Assembly: GCF_031127835.1 (NCBI RefSeq)
Contig: NZ_JARXHX010000001.1
Location: forward strand, 806,001 to 870,000
Reading direction: 5' to 3'
From: Pelagicoccus sp. SDUM812002
GTDB lineage: Bacteria > Verrucomicrobiota > Verrucomicrobiia > Opitutales > Opitutaceae
Length of the DNA stretch: 64,000 nt
Shown: piece after piece, positions 7,859 to 16,254 of the stretch
How the letters are laid out: every line of letters begins with the position of its first letter
Numbering within the stretch: the stretch's first letter is position 1
The notes under the pieces: generated by a model
Seen by the model: the letters and a program-made list of their open reading frames with translations, nothing else
What the model was told of the DNA's origin: nothing
The model's database searches: none
Position numbers and translations under genes: made by a program

Positions 7859-9079
7859 ATGAAAGAGCCACAACCTAGCAAGGAATCCCCCCAACCCCGT
7901 TTCTGCGACCTAGCCCACGCCGAGCCATTTCGTATTTTCTTCCCGCTTGGCATGACTCTCGGGATCGTTGGAGTCGCACTGTGGCCCCTGTTCGAGCTCG
8001 GGATCGTCACGAGCTACCCGCTGGACACCCACATTCGCCTCATGTGCTACGGCTTTCTTGGGTGTTTCGTCATTGGCTTCCTTCTTACCGCAGGCCCTCG
8101 ACTCTTATCGTGCCCGGGGCCGACACGGCTCCTCATCCATCTTCAGCTAGGTTTGAGCTTGGCAGCTTCGCTTCTCTCATTCCTGAACCCGTCCCTGGCC
8201 GACAGCGCCTTTCTCCTGCAACTCGCGACTCTCTTTGCCGCCGCAAGCTACGGATTCGCCAAACGGAACGACCTGCCGCCGCCGGGCTTCCTGCTTGGCT
8301 TGGCTGGCTTGATAAGCGCGGCGGTCGGCAGCGCCTTCTTGCTTCAACTTTCGCTCGGAAATGGCGGAGCGACTTCCTACGCGCTCTCTCGCATCCTGCT
8401 CTTCCAAGCCTTCCCAGCGTTGCCCCTCGTCGGCATCGGCGCCTTCTTCTTTCCCAAACTCACCGGAGCCGAAAACAACCCGCAAGACTTCCCCGAAAGC
8501 GTTCGCCCCAGTCTTCCTTGGTTAAAGAGAGCCGCTTGGGCCCTTGCCACGATTGTCCTTTTCCTCATCTCAATCCCCCTCGAGCTGAGAGGCCAATCGG
8601 GTATCGCCTATTCCCTGCGAGCAGTCGCCTGCGGGCTCTACATCGTCTTTGAAACGCCTGTCTTCAAACCCTCAAAAGCTCCCTCCAGCCAGCGGCTTCA
8701 TCTCGTCCTTTGCAGCCTGTCGCTAATCGCGAGCTTCCTGCTAGTCGCCTTCTACCCTCACCTGAGAACCGCTGCACTGCACATCTTCTTCATCGTAGGC
8801 CTCACCGGATCCATCCTGCTCGTCTCCACTCGCGTTGTCTTCGGGCACAGCGGCAGCGTCCAGCTCGCGCGCAGCAGCGTCAAACCGCTGCTGCTTGGCA
8901 TCGCTCTCCTTATCGTTGGAAGCATAAGCAGGCTTCTGATGGACACTACTCCCGGTTCGCGTATAATAGACCTCTATACAACCGCCGCCCTCTGGCTAAC
9001 CGTAGCCTTGGCCTGGTTAGCCCTCGTCGCCCCCAAAACTAGGACTCCCGACCCCGACGACACCCCATGTTCCCACTAG
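7859..9079 (+). CDS. nnrS: NnrS-family haem-copper membrane protein
   Basis: Multipass inner-membrane protein of 406 residues with about twelve hydrophobic segments. It begins with the NnrS hallmark FRIFFPLGMTLGIVGVALWP. NnrS proteins accompany nitric oxide metabolism and protect cells from nitrosative stress; their exact reaction is not settled. An AGGAGG ribosome binding site at 7843-7848 lies 10 bp before the ATG at 7859; a TTG three bases earlier is possible. It is the first of four genes that overlap or nearly touch (nnrS, nirV-like, SCO, crp/fnr), so they form one operon, and a putative NsrR operator lies in front. Confidence 0.9.
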   Translation: MKEPQPSKESPQPRFCDLAHAEPFRIFFPLGMTLGIVGVALWPLFELGIVTSYPLDTHIRLMCYGFLGCFVIGFLLTAGPRLLSCPGPTRLLIHLQLGLSLAASLLSFLNPSLADSAFLLQLATLFAAASYGFAKRNDLPPPGFLLGLAGLISAAVGSAFLLQLSLGNGGATSYALSRILLFQAFPALPLVGIGAFFFPKLTGAENNPQDFPESVRPSLPWLKRAAWALATIVLFLISIPLELRGQSGIAYSLRAVACGLYIVFETPVFKPSKAPSSQRLHLVLCSLSLIASFLLVAFYPHLRTAALHIFFIVGLTGSILLVSTRVVFGHSGSVQLARSSVKPLLLGIALLIVGSISRLLMDTTPGSRIIDLYTTAALWLTVALAWLALVAPKTRTPDPDDTPCSH

Positions 9080-9906
9080 CTCGACTTTTCGCCGTCCTTT
9101 GTCTGCTCGGATTCGTCTCGGCGAATACGGCAACCGCGCAAGCAGGCGCCGGTCCCAGCGATCCCACGCCCATGCGCTCCATTCCAGCCGGGGAATACGA
9201 ACCGCTCTTCAGCGCTCCAGACACACCCAAGCAAGTGAGCGTCGCAGGCTTCCAGCTCGACGAGCGTCCCGTATCCAATCGCCAATTCCTGGAGTTCGTC
9301 ATCGAAAACCCTCGCTGGCAACGATCGCGAATCGCTCTCCTCTTCGCCGACGAAACCTACTTGCATCATTGGAAAAGCGACACGGCTCTCGGAACGGAGT
9401 TGGAGCCCTACGCCGACTATCCCGTGGTCAATATTCCCTGGTACGCCGCCCGCGCCTACGCTCGTTGGGCGGGCAAACGCTTGCCCACCCAAGCAGAATG
9501 GGAGTACGCGGCGCTCGCCAGCGAAACCTCCGCCAACGGACGCGAAGATCCCGGGTACCACCAACGCATCCTCGAATGGTACGGGCGCCCAAACCTTGGA
9601 TACGCGGACCAAACCCCTGGAAATTTCCGAAACTTACACGGCATCTACGACCTGCACGGTCTCGTCTGGGAATGGGTCGAAGACTTTAATACCTCCCTCA
9701 CCACCGGCGAATCGAGAGGCGACACCAGCCTCGAGCGGAAATTCTTCTGCGGCAGCGCATCCGTAGGCGCTTCCGACTTCAAGGACTACGCCGCCTTCAT
9801 GCGCTATGGCTTCCGCAGCAGCCTCCAAGCGAAATACTCCGTAAACAACCTCGGCTTTCGCTGCGCCAAGGACCTCCCCCAAGCAAACAACTCCGCCCCA
9901 CAATGA
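9067..9906 (+). CDS. nirV: SUMF1/FGE-fold protein, NirV-like
   Basis: 279 residues with a signal peptide (cleavage near TATAQ-AG), so periplasmic. It has the formylglycine-generating-enzyme fold: a FQLDERPVSNRQF start, the core VNIPWYAARAYARWAGKRLP then QAEWEYAA, and a late YDLHGLVWEWVED. The two active-site cysteines expected at the C-terminus of true FGE (RGGSW then CRSA) are not conserved: the region reads FFCGSASVGAS and MRYGFRSS. It is therefore probably a non-catalytic or altered member, like the NirV proteins that accompany NirK in denitrifiers. It overlaps nnrS by 13 bp and the next gene by 4 bp, so translation is coupled. The NirV assignment rests on context. Confidence 0.8.
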   Translation: MFPLARLFAVLCLLGFVSANTATAQAGAGPSDPTPMRSIPAGEYEPLFSAPDTPKQVSVAGFQLDERPVSNRQFLEFVIENPRWQRSRIALLFADETYLHHWKSDTALGTELEPYADYPVVNIPWYAARAYARWAGKRLPTQAEWEYAALASETSANGREDPGYHQRILEWYGRPNLGYADQTPGNFRNLHGIYDLHGLVWEWVEDFNTSLTTGESRGDTSLERKFFCGSASVGASDFKDYAAFMRYGFRSSLQAKYSVNNLGFRCAKDLPQANNSAPQ

Positions 9907-10556
9907 ACCTCCTAAAATACCTCACCCTTTCGATCTCCCTCACCGTTCCCTTCGCGCTCGAGGCGAGCTGCCCCATGCACCCGGACGCCCCGCCCGAGCT
10001 TCAGGCGAACCACGCCTGCTGTCGCATCGCCCAAGAAAAATGGGAAGCCGAACTCGCCAAGATCGCCCCGACCGACCTCTCCCTTTACCAAGTTCCCTCG
10101 GAGTGGCAAACCCAGGACGCAAAGAGCATCGCCCTCGCAGACCTCGCCGGAAAGCCACAGTTTGTTGCTCTCGCGTATACGCATTGCCAATACGCGTGCC
10201 CCCGCCTGCTCGCTGACCTCAAATCCATCGAAGCGCAACTCCCGAAGGACTCCGACGCCAATTTCGTGATCGTATCCATCGATCCCGAACGCGACACCCC
10301 GGAACGCCTCGCCGCATACGCTGCGGAGCAAGAGCTCGACACCGAGCGTTGGACCCTTCTGCACGGAGCTCCCGGCGACGTGCTCGAATTGGCAAACCTG
10401 CTCGGCGTGCGCTACGCCAAGACGCCTACCGGCGACTACACACACTCCAACATCATCACACTCCTCAACGCCCAAGGCGAAATCGTCCACCAGCAGAACG
10501 GGCTCGGAGCGGACGACAAACCGACCCTCGAAAAACTAGCAAAGCTCAATCCCTAG
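9903..10556 (+). CDS. SCO1/SenC-family copper chaperone
   Basis: 217 residues with an N-terminal signal segment and the thioredoxin-like SCO domain. The copper ligands are present: THCQYACP with C95 and C99, and H181 in GDYTHSNII. An extra Cys-rich patch occurs just after the signal (ASCPMHPDAP, then HACC near residue 40), unusual for SCO proteins and perhaps a second metal site. SCO proteins load copper into oxidase or nitrite/nitrous-oxide reductase centres from the periplasmic side. Here the two NirK copper nitrite reductases are the obvious clients. The ATG overlaps the TGA of the NirV-like gene. Confidence 0.9.
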   Translation: MNLLKYLTLSISLTVPFALEASCPMHPDAPPELQANHACCRIAQEKWEAELAKIAPTDLSLYQVPSEWQTQDAKSIALADLAGKPQFVALAYTHCQYACPRLLADLKSIEAQLPKDSDANFVIVSIDPERDTPERLAAYAAEQELDTERWTLLHGAPGDVLELANLLGVRYAKTPTGDYTHSNIITLLNAQGEIVHQQNGLGADDKPTLEKLAKLNP

Positions 10557-10560
10557 CCCA

Positions 10561-11289
10561 ATGCCTACCTCTACCCTAACACCTCCAGTCGAAGAAAAGC
10601 CCTCGAACCAAGCCGTCCTCACAGCCATTGCCCACAGCCTAAGGCAAAGCGAACTCTTCAAGCGCCTCGACTCGCCATCGCTCAGCGAGCTAGCCCAACT
10701 TTGCCGCATCGTGAAGCTGGCTAAAAACGGCATCCTCTTCCACGAAGGCGAAGTCGCCAAAGGCTTCTACATCGTGCACACGGGCTCCATCTCCCTTAGC
10801 CGCGTAAGCAGGGAGGGGAAGGAACAGGTTATCAGTCTATTCCGTCCACACGACTGCTTCGCAGAAGCCACCTTGTCGACTCTCGAGACCTACCCCGCGA
10901 CCGCCACCGCCCTCGAATCCACTCAGGTAATCCTCGTATCCAAAAATTCATTTCGCTCGTTTATCGCCGAACGCCCGGACCTCGCCATGAGCATGCTCGC
11001 CTCTATGAGCCTGCACCTCAAGCACCTCGTGCAGATGATCGAGGACCTTAAGTTCAAGCAAATCGAGTGCCGCCTCGCCAACTGGCTGCTTCGCCAACTC
11101 GAAAGCGAGAGCGATACCGTGAACCTTCCGTTCTCCAAAAAAGTGCTCGCCAGCCGCCTCGGCGTCACCAGCGAAACCCTTTCTCGCGCCTTCGCTCGCT
11201 TCCGCAAGGAAGGCCTCATCACGGTCAACACCAGCGAGATCCTTATCGAAGACCGCGACGGCCTAGCGTCCTACCTCCAAGAACTCTAA
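10561..11289 (+). CDS. CRP/FNR-family regulator, DNR/NnrR-like
   Basis: 242 residues. The effector domain (about residues 30-150) has the jelly-roll motif ILFHEGEVAKGFYIVHTG. The helix-turn-helix (about 183-215) reads LASRLGVTSETLSRAFARF, with the E-xx-SR recognition residues that in FNR and DNR contact TTGAT. The N-terminal Cys cluster of oxygen-sensing FNR is missing, so a haem-based NO sensor of DNR type is more likely than an Fe-S oxygen sensor. A perfect TTGAT-N4-ATCAA site lies 1.9 kb away in front of nirK copy 1. It is the last gene of the nnrS operon, 4 bp after the SCO gene. Confidence 0.9.
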   Translation: MPTSTLTPPVEEKPSNQAVLTAIAHSLRQSELFKRLDSPSLSELAQLCRIVKLAKNGILFHEGEVAKGFYIVHTGSISLSRVSREGKEQVISLFRPHDCFAEATLSTLETYPATATALESTQVILVSKNSFRSFIAERPDLAMSMLASMSLHLKHLVQMIEDLKFKQIECRLANWLLRQLESESDTVNLPFSKKVLASRLGVTSETLSRAFARFRKEGLITVNTSEILIEDRDGLASYLQEL

Positions 11290-11671
11290 TCGAGCCTCGG
11301 TTGGACAACGTAGCGCGGAGCATTTCACAAACCGCCCGCTGCGCTCAAGAACGCGAAGTACGGGAAGGAGATAGAAGCAAGTTGCTTCGCTAGATTCTTT
11401 GCGGCCTTCGCGGTTATAAAAACAAACCTACGGGGACTCACATTAAATCTCTCGGGGTTAAATTCCCCGTAGTTTGCCGGGGTTTGCTGGTCGCTGCGAC
11501 GAGGCGACAAATGAGTTTGGCAGATAGGCGCCCTGTCCTACAGTAGCGGCAAGGGGCGTCTTTCGATTGCTGATTGAGTATATGTACCCCGTCTGCTTGC
11601 AGCAGGCTGCTTTATTCGCAAGGCGACCGTCTGCGAGAGCAAGCTACGCTGGAATCTTCAGATGAACCAAG
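11290..11671. other. Intergenic stretch with REP-like palindromes
   Basis: No gene seen. It contains an inverted repeat CTACGGGG (11428-11435) / CCCCGTAG (11465-11472), a second overlapping hairpin CCCCG (11465-11469) / CGGGG (11478-11482), and near 11576-11600 a sequence starting TACCCCGTCTGCTTGC. These resemble the TACCCCGC...GCTTGC hairpin ends of the IS200-type element at 23.9-24.5 kb, so the stretch may hold REP-like remnants of such elements. Confidence 0.5.
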
Positions 11672-11702
11672 AAAAAGGCGGCCCTTTGACAGGACCGCCT
11701 TT
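11672..11702 (-). terminator. Rho-independent terminator of nirK copy 1
   Basis: On the - strand an AAAGGCGG...CCGCCTTT stem closes a short loop and is followed by a run of five T. It lies 36 bp after the nirK stop codon. Confidence 0.8.
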
Positions 11703-11737
11703 CGACTTGTTTATCCGACTTAAAATCACTTCCTGCG

Positions 11738-13153
11738 CTAGTGAGCGCTCTTCACCTCCATCACATCCGCGCTCGAAACTTCGCCTAGATCGTTTCCGAA
11801 ACTGTTCAGCACATAGGTCACGACGCTAGCGACTTGCTGGTCGCTCAGGTTAACCGCAGGCATCACCCCGTTATACTTCTTTCCATTAACCTCAATCGGC
11901 CCTTGTAATCCATTCACAACTACATCGATTACCTTCTTGGGAGCTTCGTTAAAATAGGAAGAATTCGCCAGTGGAGGAAACGCGCTTGGAATACCCGAAC
12001 CGTTCGGCTGGTGACAAGCCGCGCAGTTTGACGCATAGATACGCTCGCCGGAAGCCATCTTTTCGTCAAAGCTCAACGCCCCCGTGGCAACGGCGTCTCC
12101 TCCATTTGGAATCGTCTGGATCCCACTACCTTCCGGCAAGTAGATGCCCTCTTCTTGTTTACCGGAGTAGATGTCCTTGTTCTCTTCCCCGTCGACCTTG
12201 AGCATACCGATCGCGCCTTTGTTGAAGGCGCGGAAGATAGAGTGGTCTACCAGAATATAGGTACCCGTCGTCTCCAACTTGAAATCCACCATCGCCGACC
12301 CGCCAGCCGGAACCAACGTCGTCTGCACGTTTTCGTTTACTGATTTCGTGCCGCCTTCGATGTAGACCTTGTCAAATATCTCACCAATGACATGAAAACT
12401 GGATACAAGATTCGGGCCGCCATTTCCAACGTAGAGACGTACCGTTTCCCCCACACTCGCAGTGATGGCGTTGTCACCCACCATTGCTCCCACAGACCCG
12501 TTGAAGACCACGTAGTCGGGGATTTCCGTCAAAGCCTTCTCCATGCTGAAGGGCTGCAGGCCTTCATTGCCATAAGCGCCTTTCGTGTAGAATTCGCTCT
12601 GCATCACGTAGTATTCCTTGTCCACAGGAGGAAGGCCTTCTTCAGGTTCCACGAGGATCAATCCGTACATTCCATTCGCGATATGCATGCCCACCGGAGC
12701 GGTCGCGCAGTGGTAAACGAATAAGCCCGGATTTATTGCCTGAAAGGAAAACTGGGTCGTTTTACCGGGCGCCGTGAATGAAGACGCAGCGCCTCCGCCA
12801 GGGCCCGTAACCGCGTGCAAATCGATGTTGTGCGGCATCTTGCTCGACGGGTGGTTGTTCAAGTGAAATTCGACAAAATCACCTTCGCGAACGCGTATGA
12901 ACAATCCGGGTACTTCTCCCCCAAACGTCCAAAAGGTATACTCGACCCCGTCCGCCAGCCGGGCGTTTAGCTCGAGCGTTTCCAGGTTGACGATCACCTT
13001 CGCGGGATAGTCGCGCTCGATGGGCGGAGGCACATTCGGTGCAGACGTTAGTACCGCGTTTTCAACCGGTAGTTCATCTTGAGCCATTGCAACACTAGCG
13101 AGCGCACAGGCGCCCGCGACAACGGACTTACTAATTAATTCGGATAGTTTCAT
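11738..13153 (-). CDS. nirK: Copper nitrite reductase with C-terminal cytochrome c domain (copy 1)
   Basis: Periplasmic enzyme that reduces nitrite to nitric oxide. 471 residues: a signal peptide (cut after SVAMA), two cupredoxin domains (about 35-345), and a haem c domain with CAACH at 377-381. Type-1 copper ligands are H108, C149, H157 and M162. Type-2 ligands are H113, H148 and the His of LVDHSIF. The catalytic pair is D111 and the His of SSFHVIGE. The fused cytochrome likely takes electrons directly from periplasmic donors. The upstream region holds a perfect FNR box, and a terminator follows the gene. A close paralogue lies at 17798-19213. There is no Shine-Dalgarno sequence before the ATG. 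Confidence 0.96.
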   Translation of the reverse strand: MKLSELISKSVVAGACALASVAMAQDELPVENAVLTSAPNVPPPIERDYPAKVIVNLETLELNARLADGVEYTFWTFGGEVPGLFIRVREGDFVEFHLNNHPSSKMPHNIDLHAVTGPGGGAASSFTAPGKTTQFSFQAINPGLFVYHCATAPVGMHIANGMYGLILVEPEEGLPPVDKEYYVMQSEFYTKGAYGNEGLQPFSMEKALTEIPDYVVFNGSVGAMVGDNAITASVGETVRLYVGNGGPNLVSSFHVIGEIFDKVYIEGGTKSVNENVQTTLVPAGGSAMVDFKLETTGTYILVDHSIFRAFNKGAIGMLKVDGEENKDIYSGKQEEGIYLPEGSGIQTIPNGGDAVATGALSFDEKMASGERIYASNCAACHQPNGSGIPSAFPPLANSSYFNEAPKKVIDVVVNGLQGPIEVNGKKYNGVMPAVNLSDQQVASVVTYVLNSFGNDLGEVSSADVMEVKSAH

Positions 13154-13217
13154 ATGAGGAAGGGGTTCGCCTAATTACTGGCTTCTCGCACAAGATACGG
13201 CTTTTTCCCAAAACTTA

Positions 13218-13235
13218 CCTTGATCTAGATCAAGG
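13218..13235. promoter_or_regulatory. Perfect FNR/DNR box upstream of nirK copy 1
   Basis: CCTTGATCTAGATCAAGG, an 18-base perfect palindrome containing TTGAT-N4-ATCAA. Its centre is about 73 bp from the nirK start codon, a suitable distance for a class II activator site. The likely regulator is the FNR/DNR-like protein encoded at 10561-11289. Confidence 0.85.
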
Positions 13236-13278
13236 CACGGTCGGATCCAGACGCCCTTCACCACGACACACAATTAAT

Positions 13279-13473
13279 TCAAACAACGTTATCGAGATTC
13301 AGCTCCTCTGAAATTGCCAAACCTTCACGGTCCAAACCAACAAGGTCTGTCCTCATGATGCTACAACAACCGATATCACCAAAATCGGTGCTGCTGTTTC
13401 TAGAACTCGATCCTTGGGGATAGCTGGCCGAGACCGTCCGCATTGACGTACCCTGAAAGTAAAACTTGCTCAT
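13279..13473 (-). CDS. Hypothetical 64-residue protein divergent from nsrR
   Basis: Not recognised. The product is Ser/Thr-rich in its first half (SYPQGSSSRNSSTDFGD), has one vicinal Cys pair (DIGCCSIM) and an acidic C-terminus. It has no signal peptide or membrane segment. Its ATG is 3 bp from the GGAT-N6-ATCC palindrome that also precedes nsrR on the other strand, so it would be under the same control. It ends 43 bp before the nirK FNR box. It could be a small NO- or metal-responsive protein, or an unused frame. Confidence 0.45.
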   Translation of the reverse strand: MSKFYFQGTSMRTVSASYPQGSSSRNSSTDFGDIGCCSIMRTDLVGLDREGLAISEELNLDNVV

Positions 13474-13475
13474 TC

Positions 13476-13489
13476 GGATAATCTCATCC
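13476..13489. promoter_or_regulatory. GGAT-N6-ATCC palindrome, putative NsrR operator (autoregulatory)
   Basis: GGAT-aatctc-ATCC, 13 bp before the nsrR ATG and next to the divergent small ORF. It matches the elements before ric and norZ in spacing and in the outer bases CTGGAT. Confidence 0.68.
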
Positions 13490-13502
13490 AGTTACAAAAT
13501 CT

Positions 13503-13970
13503 ATGAAAGTCATTTCCGATACTGCCGAGTATGCCCTTCGAGCCGTTGTCTGGCTCGTGCAAACTCCTGACGAATCTCAAACCACTCGGCAGATCTCGGA
13601 AGGCACTCGGACCCCGCTCGACTATCAATCCAAGGTCCTGCAGCTCCTCGCGAAATCGGGCATCACCAAGAGCCAACGCGGAACCGGTGGGGGCATTCGC
13701 CTCAATGTTCCCCCCGAAGGATTGACAGTCCTCGATGTCATCAACGCCGTCGACCCGATACAACGCATTCATAGCTGCCCGCTCGGCCTGAAGGAACACG
13801 GCAATTGCCTGTGCCCTATGCACAGCGGCTTGAACGATGCTGTCAAAACAGTCGAATCCGCATTTGCCAATACTCTCGTGGCCGATCTACTCAAGACACA
13901 GTCGAAGTCCATCCCCCTCGGAATCGACCTTCCGAGGCGACCCCCACAGAAACGCAAAGCCTCCACCTGA
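13503..13970 (+). CDS. nsrR: Rrf2-family Fe-S regulator, NsrR-like
   Basis: 155 residues. A winged helix-turn-helix (DTAEYALRAVVWLVQ; QSKVLQLLAKSGITKSQRG) is followed by three cysteines, C92, C102 and C104, that should hold an Fe-S cluster. The spacing (C-x9-C-x-C) differs from the more even spacing of typical NsrR and IscR. NsrR senses nitric oxide by damage to the cluster and then releases its targets. The genes around it (nnrS, ric, norZ, nirK) are the classical NsrR targets, and shared palindromes precede several of them. The C-terminal 25 residues are basic and Pro-rich. Confidence 0.85.
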   Translation: MKVISDTAEYALRAVVWLVQTPDESQTTRQISEGTRTPLDYQSKVLQLLAKSGITKSQRGTGGGIRLNVPPEGLTVLDVINAVDPIQRIHSCPLGLKEHGNCLCPMHSGLNDAVKTVESAFANTLVADLLKTQSKSIPLGIDLPRRPPQKRKAST

Positions 13971-14064
13971 TACCTGCCGAGCCTTCGAAGGAAAGCGAAC
14001 CGCTTGTTGCCCAAGTCAAAGCCGTCCTTCCCAACATCCGCTAAGCTCGCGAAATGTGCGCCCA

Positions 14065-14871
14065 CTAGGGGTTCCCGCCACGATTCCGCCACCGGGAAGG
14101 AGAATGTCCCGTCAAATCCGAAAAAGCGTTATTGAAGGCGCTCAAGCTTCCAAACCCAACCCCGAAAGCTACGTCCGAAATCGAAGCGCTACTCGTATCC
14201 AAAATCTGAGACGCTTTTACGATTCGAGCCAAGCGAATAAAGCTCCTCCAACTCATTCCCAAGTCAGTTTGCACCTTCCTCCGAAGGGTCCTTTCCCGAA
14301 CCCCTAACGTCTCAACCACATCGGGCAAAACCACCGTCTCAAGCCGCTCAAAGGCGAACGAAACGAGATCCTTTACCGTATTGTCTCGCGGCGAAGGCAA
14401 TACAAGCCCCTCCATCTTGCAACTCAACCCGCGAACGACATCCGACAAGTAAGCAAAGAACCGGCTCGCCTCGCCACCCGAACAGTCCAGTTCGTTCCAC
14501 TTCCGCCCTTCATCGACGAGCGTGCTCAATAGAGGAGTAACCCGTATCGCATAACACTCCTCGTCCGATCCGGGAGCCAACTCGGGAGCGATGAAAAAAC
14601 TCCCAAATTCGCAGCCCACGTTTACTGTAGTTTCATGCTTGATACCGGCGGGGATCAAAGCAGCGCGCGTCTTGTGCAGTGGATACGTGCAACGCTCCGT
14701 TTGCAACATCGACACACCCGAAGTTACAACGAGCAACTGATGCTTTGCATGCCGATGCCATACGAATCGGTTCCTTCGATCGCTCGAGTCGAAGAAGGAG
14801 AAGCCGACTCCGGACGCAGCGTCGATTCGGTCATGAGACAATTGATGCGCCTGATTTACGCGGTTTTCCAT
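14065..14871 (-). CDS. AraC-family regulator with N-terminal cupin
   Basis: 268 residues. The N-terminal effector domain starts with RFVWHRHAKHQLLVVTSG, the cupin-type His pair of AraC sensors. Two helix-turn-helix motifs follow at the C-terminus, ending in FGSLSAFNNAFSDLTGHSPSRWR. Ligand unknown. It is divergent from the methyltransferase gene at 14972 with about 100 bp between, so control of that gene is likely. It converges with nsrR. Confidence 0.88.
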   Translation of the reverse strand: MENRVNQAHQLSHDRIDAASGVGFSFFDSSDRRNRFVWHRHAKHQLLVVTSGVSMLQTERCTYPLHKTRAALIPAGIKHETTVNVGCEFGSFFIAPELAPGSDEECYAIRVTPLLSTLVDEGRKWNELDCSGGEASRFFAYLSDVVRGLSCKMEGLVLPSPRDNTVKDLVSFAFERLETVVLPDVVETLGVRERTLRRKVQTDLGMSWRSFIRLARIVKASQILDTSSASISDVAFGVGFGSLSAFNNAFSDLTGHSPSRWRNRGGNP

Positions 14872-14971
14872 AGAGAGTCTTGGCCGGAAATAGCATAAAT
14901 TTGATCAACCAACAAGTTGAAACAAATACGCCAACTCGCTATCATCAAGTCCAACTAGAACCGAAACAAAC

Positions 14972-15739
14972 ATGCACAAGCAGAAAGCTCAAAACTCCGC
15001 TCACGCGACTACGATTGACCAATTCACGCGGCAAGCGGTCCCATTCACTCGGATGCCCGCACACTCGGACGCCATCGACAGGCTCGTCGAGATCGCAAAA
15101 GTACACCCCTTAGACCACGTTCTGGACATCGCTTGCGGGCCTGGATTGGTAAGCAACGCATTCGCGAAAAAGGCGGCCCACGTAACCGGCATCGACCTGA
15201 CTCAGGCCATGGTCGACCTCGCAAACAGAAACGCTTCCAGCAACACCACCTTCGAGATCGGCGACGCAGCGAAGCTACGTTTCAAAGAAGCCCAATTCGA
15301 TATGGTCGTGACTCGGTATTCAATTCACCATTTCGAATTTCCGGACGAATGCCTTGCCGCAATGGCTCGAGTCTGCAAACCAGGCGGCAAGATCGTACTC
15401 GCCGACATGCAGCCTCCCGCACGAGCAAAGCAAGCATTCAACGAACTGGAGCGACTACGCGACCCCTCCCCTCAGTCTGCCTTTACCGACACCGAAATGC
15501 AAAAGTTCATCGAAACCGCCGGATTCGAACTTCAAGCTATCGAGACCTACGACGTAACCGTTGACCTGGACGAACAACTCAAATCGTCGTTTCCCAATCA
15601 AAAGGACGGCGAACGTTTCCGTAGCCTCGTCATCGAGGACATCGGCCGCGACTCCTATGCAATCCGCTCGCGCTGCGCCGGCGAGCGTTACCATTACGAC
15701 TATCCAATCGCTATCTACCTTGCTAAACGAAAAGCATGA
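14972..15739 (+). CDS. Class I SAM-dependent methyltransferase (UbiE-like)
   Basis: 255 residues with the Rossmann methyltransferase motifs in order: VLDIACGPGLVSNAF (motif I, near residue 50), HVTGIDLTQAMV (motif II), FDMVVTRYSIHHF (motif IV) and CKPGGKIVLADMQPP (motif VI). The substrate cannot be told from sequence. It has no conserved Cys trio typical of the ArsM arsenite methyltransferases, so an arsenic role is not supported despite the nearby ars island. It stands alone, opposite an AraC regulator. Confidence 0.87.
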   Translation: MHKQKAQNSAHATTIDQFTRQAVPFTRMPAHSDAIDRLVEIAKVHPLDHVLDIACGPGLVSNAFAKKAAHVTGIDLTQAMVDLANRNASSNTTFEIGDAAKLRFKEAQFDMVVTRYSIHHFEFPDECLAAMARVCKPGGKIVLADMQPPARAKQAFNELERLRDPSPQSAFTDTEMQKFIETAGFELQAIETYDVTVDLDEQLKSSFPNQKDGERFRSLVIEDIGRDSYAIRSRCAGERYHYDYPIAIYLAKRKA

Positions 15740-15764
15740 GGAAATCAGTAAGCCTTCTCCGGAC

Positions 15765-16214
15765 TCAATACATCCAGCCGATTCGAAACGAAGCGCCGAC
15801 GATCAAAAATAGCACAGCGACCAACGTCACAGGCACGATGTGCCACGCGAGCGACACAAGATTCTCGTCGCTAAGCTTCGGGATAATACGGAAACGAGCG
15901 TCGATGGCCAGGCCCACCGTCGCGGCGAGCAGGATCAACTTGATCCCAATCAATCGCCCCACAGGGTTCGAAAAGTCGAACCACAGGCTAGGATCCGGCA
16001 GCTTGATATGCGACAGCCAGATTCCGGTGATCACCTGGACGATCAAAGCCGGAATGCCAACCCTCTCGTAACCTTCTTCGTAACGCCGGACCGCGCCGGC
16101 ATCGCGCGTTCGTAACGCTTTGGGCAATACAGAGCAGGCGAGCACCAAATGCCCGCCTACCCAGATGCTAGCCCCCAGCAGGTGCAGAACGATCAACGTG
16201 CCATACAAATTCAT
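15765..16214 (-). CDS. CopD-like membrane protein
   Basis: 149 residues with four transmembrane segments. It begins LIVLHLLGASIWVGGHLVL, the pattern of CopD-domain and related haem-containing membrane proteins, with His residues in helix 1 and in the last helices (LAWHIVPVT). It lies 40 bp after the ric gene on the same strand, so it is probably in the ric operon and under the same NO-responsive control. Its role could be copper handling or electron transfer; the sequence does not decide. Confidence 0.75.
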   Translation of the reverse strand: MNLYGTLIVLHLLGASIWVGGHLVLACSVLPKALRTRDAGAVRRYEEGYERVGIPALIVQVITGIWLSHIKLPDPSLWFDFSNPVGRLIGIKLILLAATVGLAIDARFRIIPKLSDENLVSLAWHIVPVTLVAVLFLIVGASFRIGWMY

Positions 16215-16254
16215 CGTCGTGCAACTCGGTTAGCATCCCTACCTTCTTAAATTC

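Noticed and set aside
13250-13256. GGATCC near the nirK promoter as another NsrR-type site
   Set aside because: Lacks the six-base spacer between the half-sites.
14900-14907. TTGATCAA upstream of the methyltransferase as an FNR box
   Set aside because: The two halves are joined without the four-base spacer that FNR and DNR need.
14972-15739. Methyltransferase as ArsM, because of the nearby ars island
   Set aside because: No conserved arsenite-binding Cys set, and nearly 10 kb from the ars genes under a different regulator.
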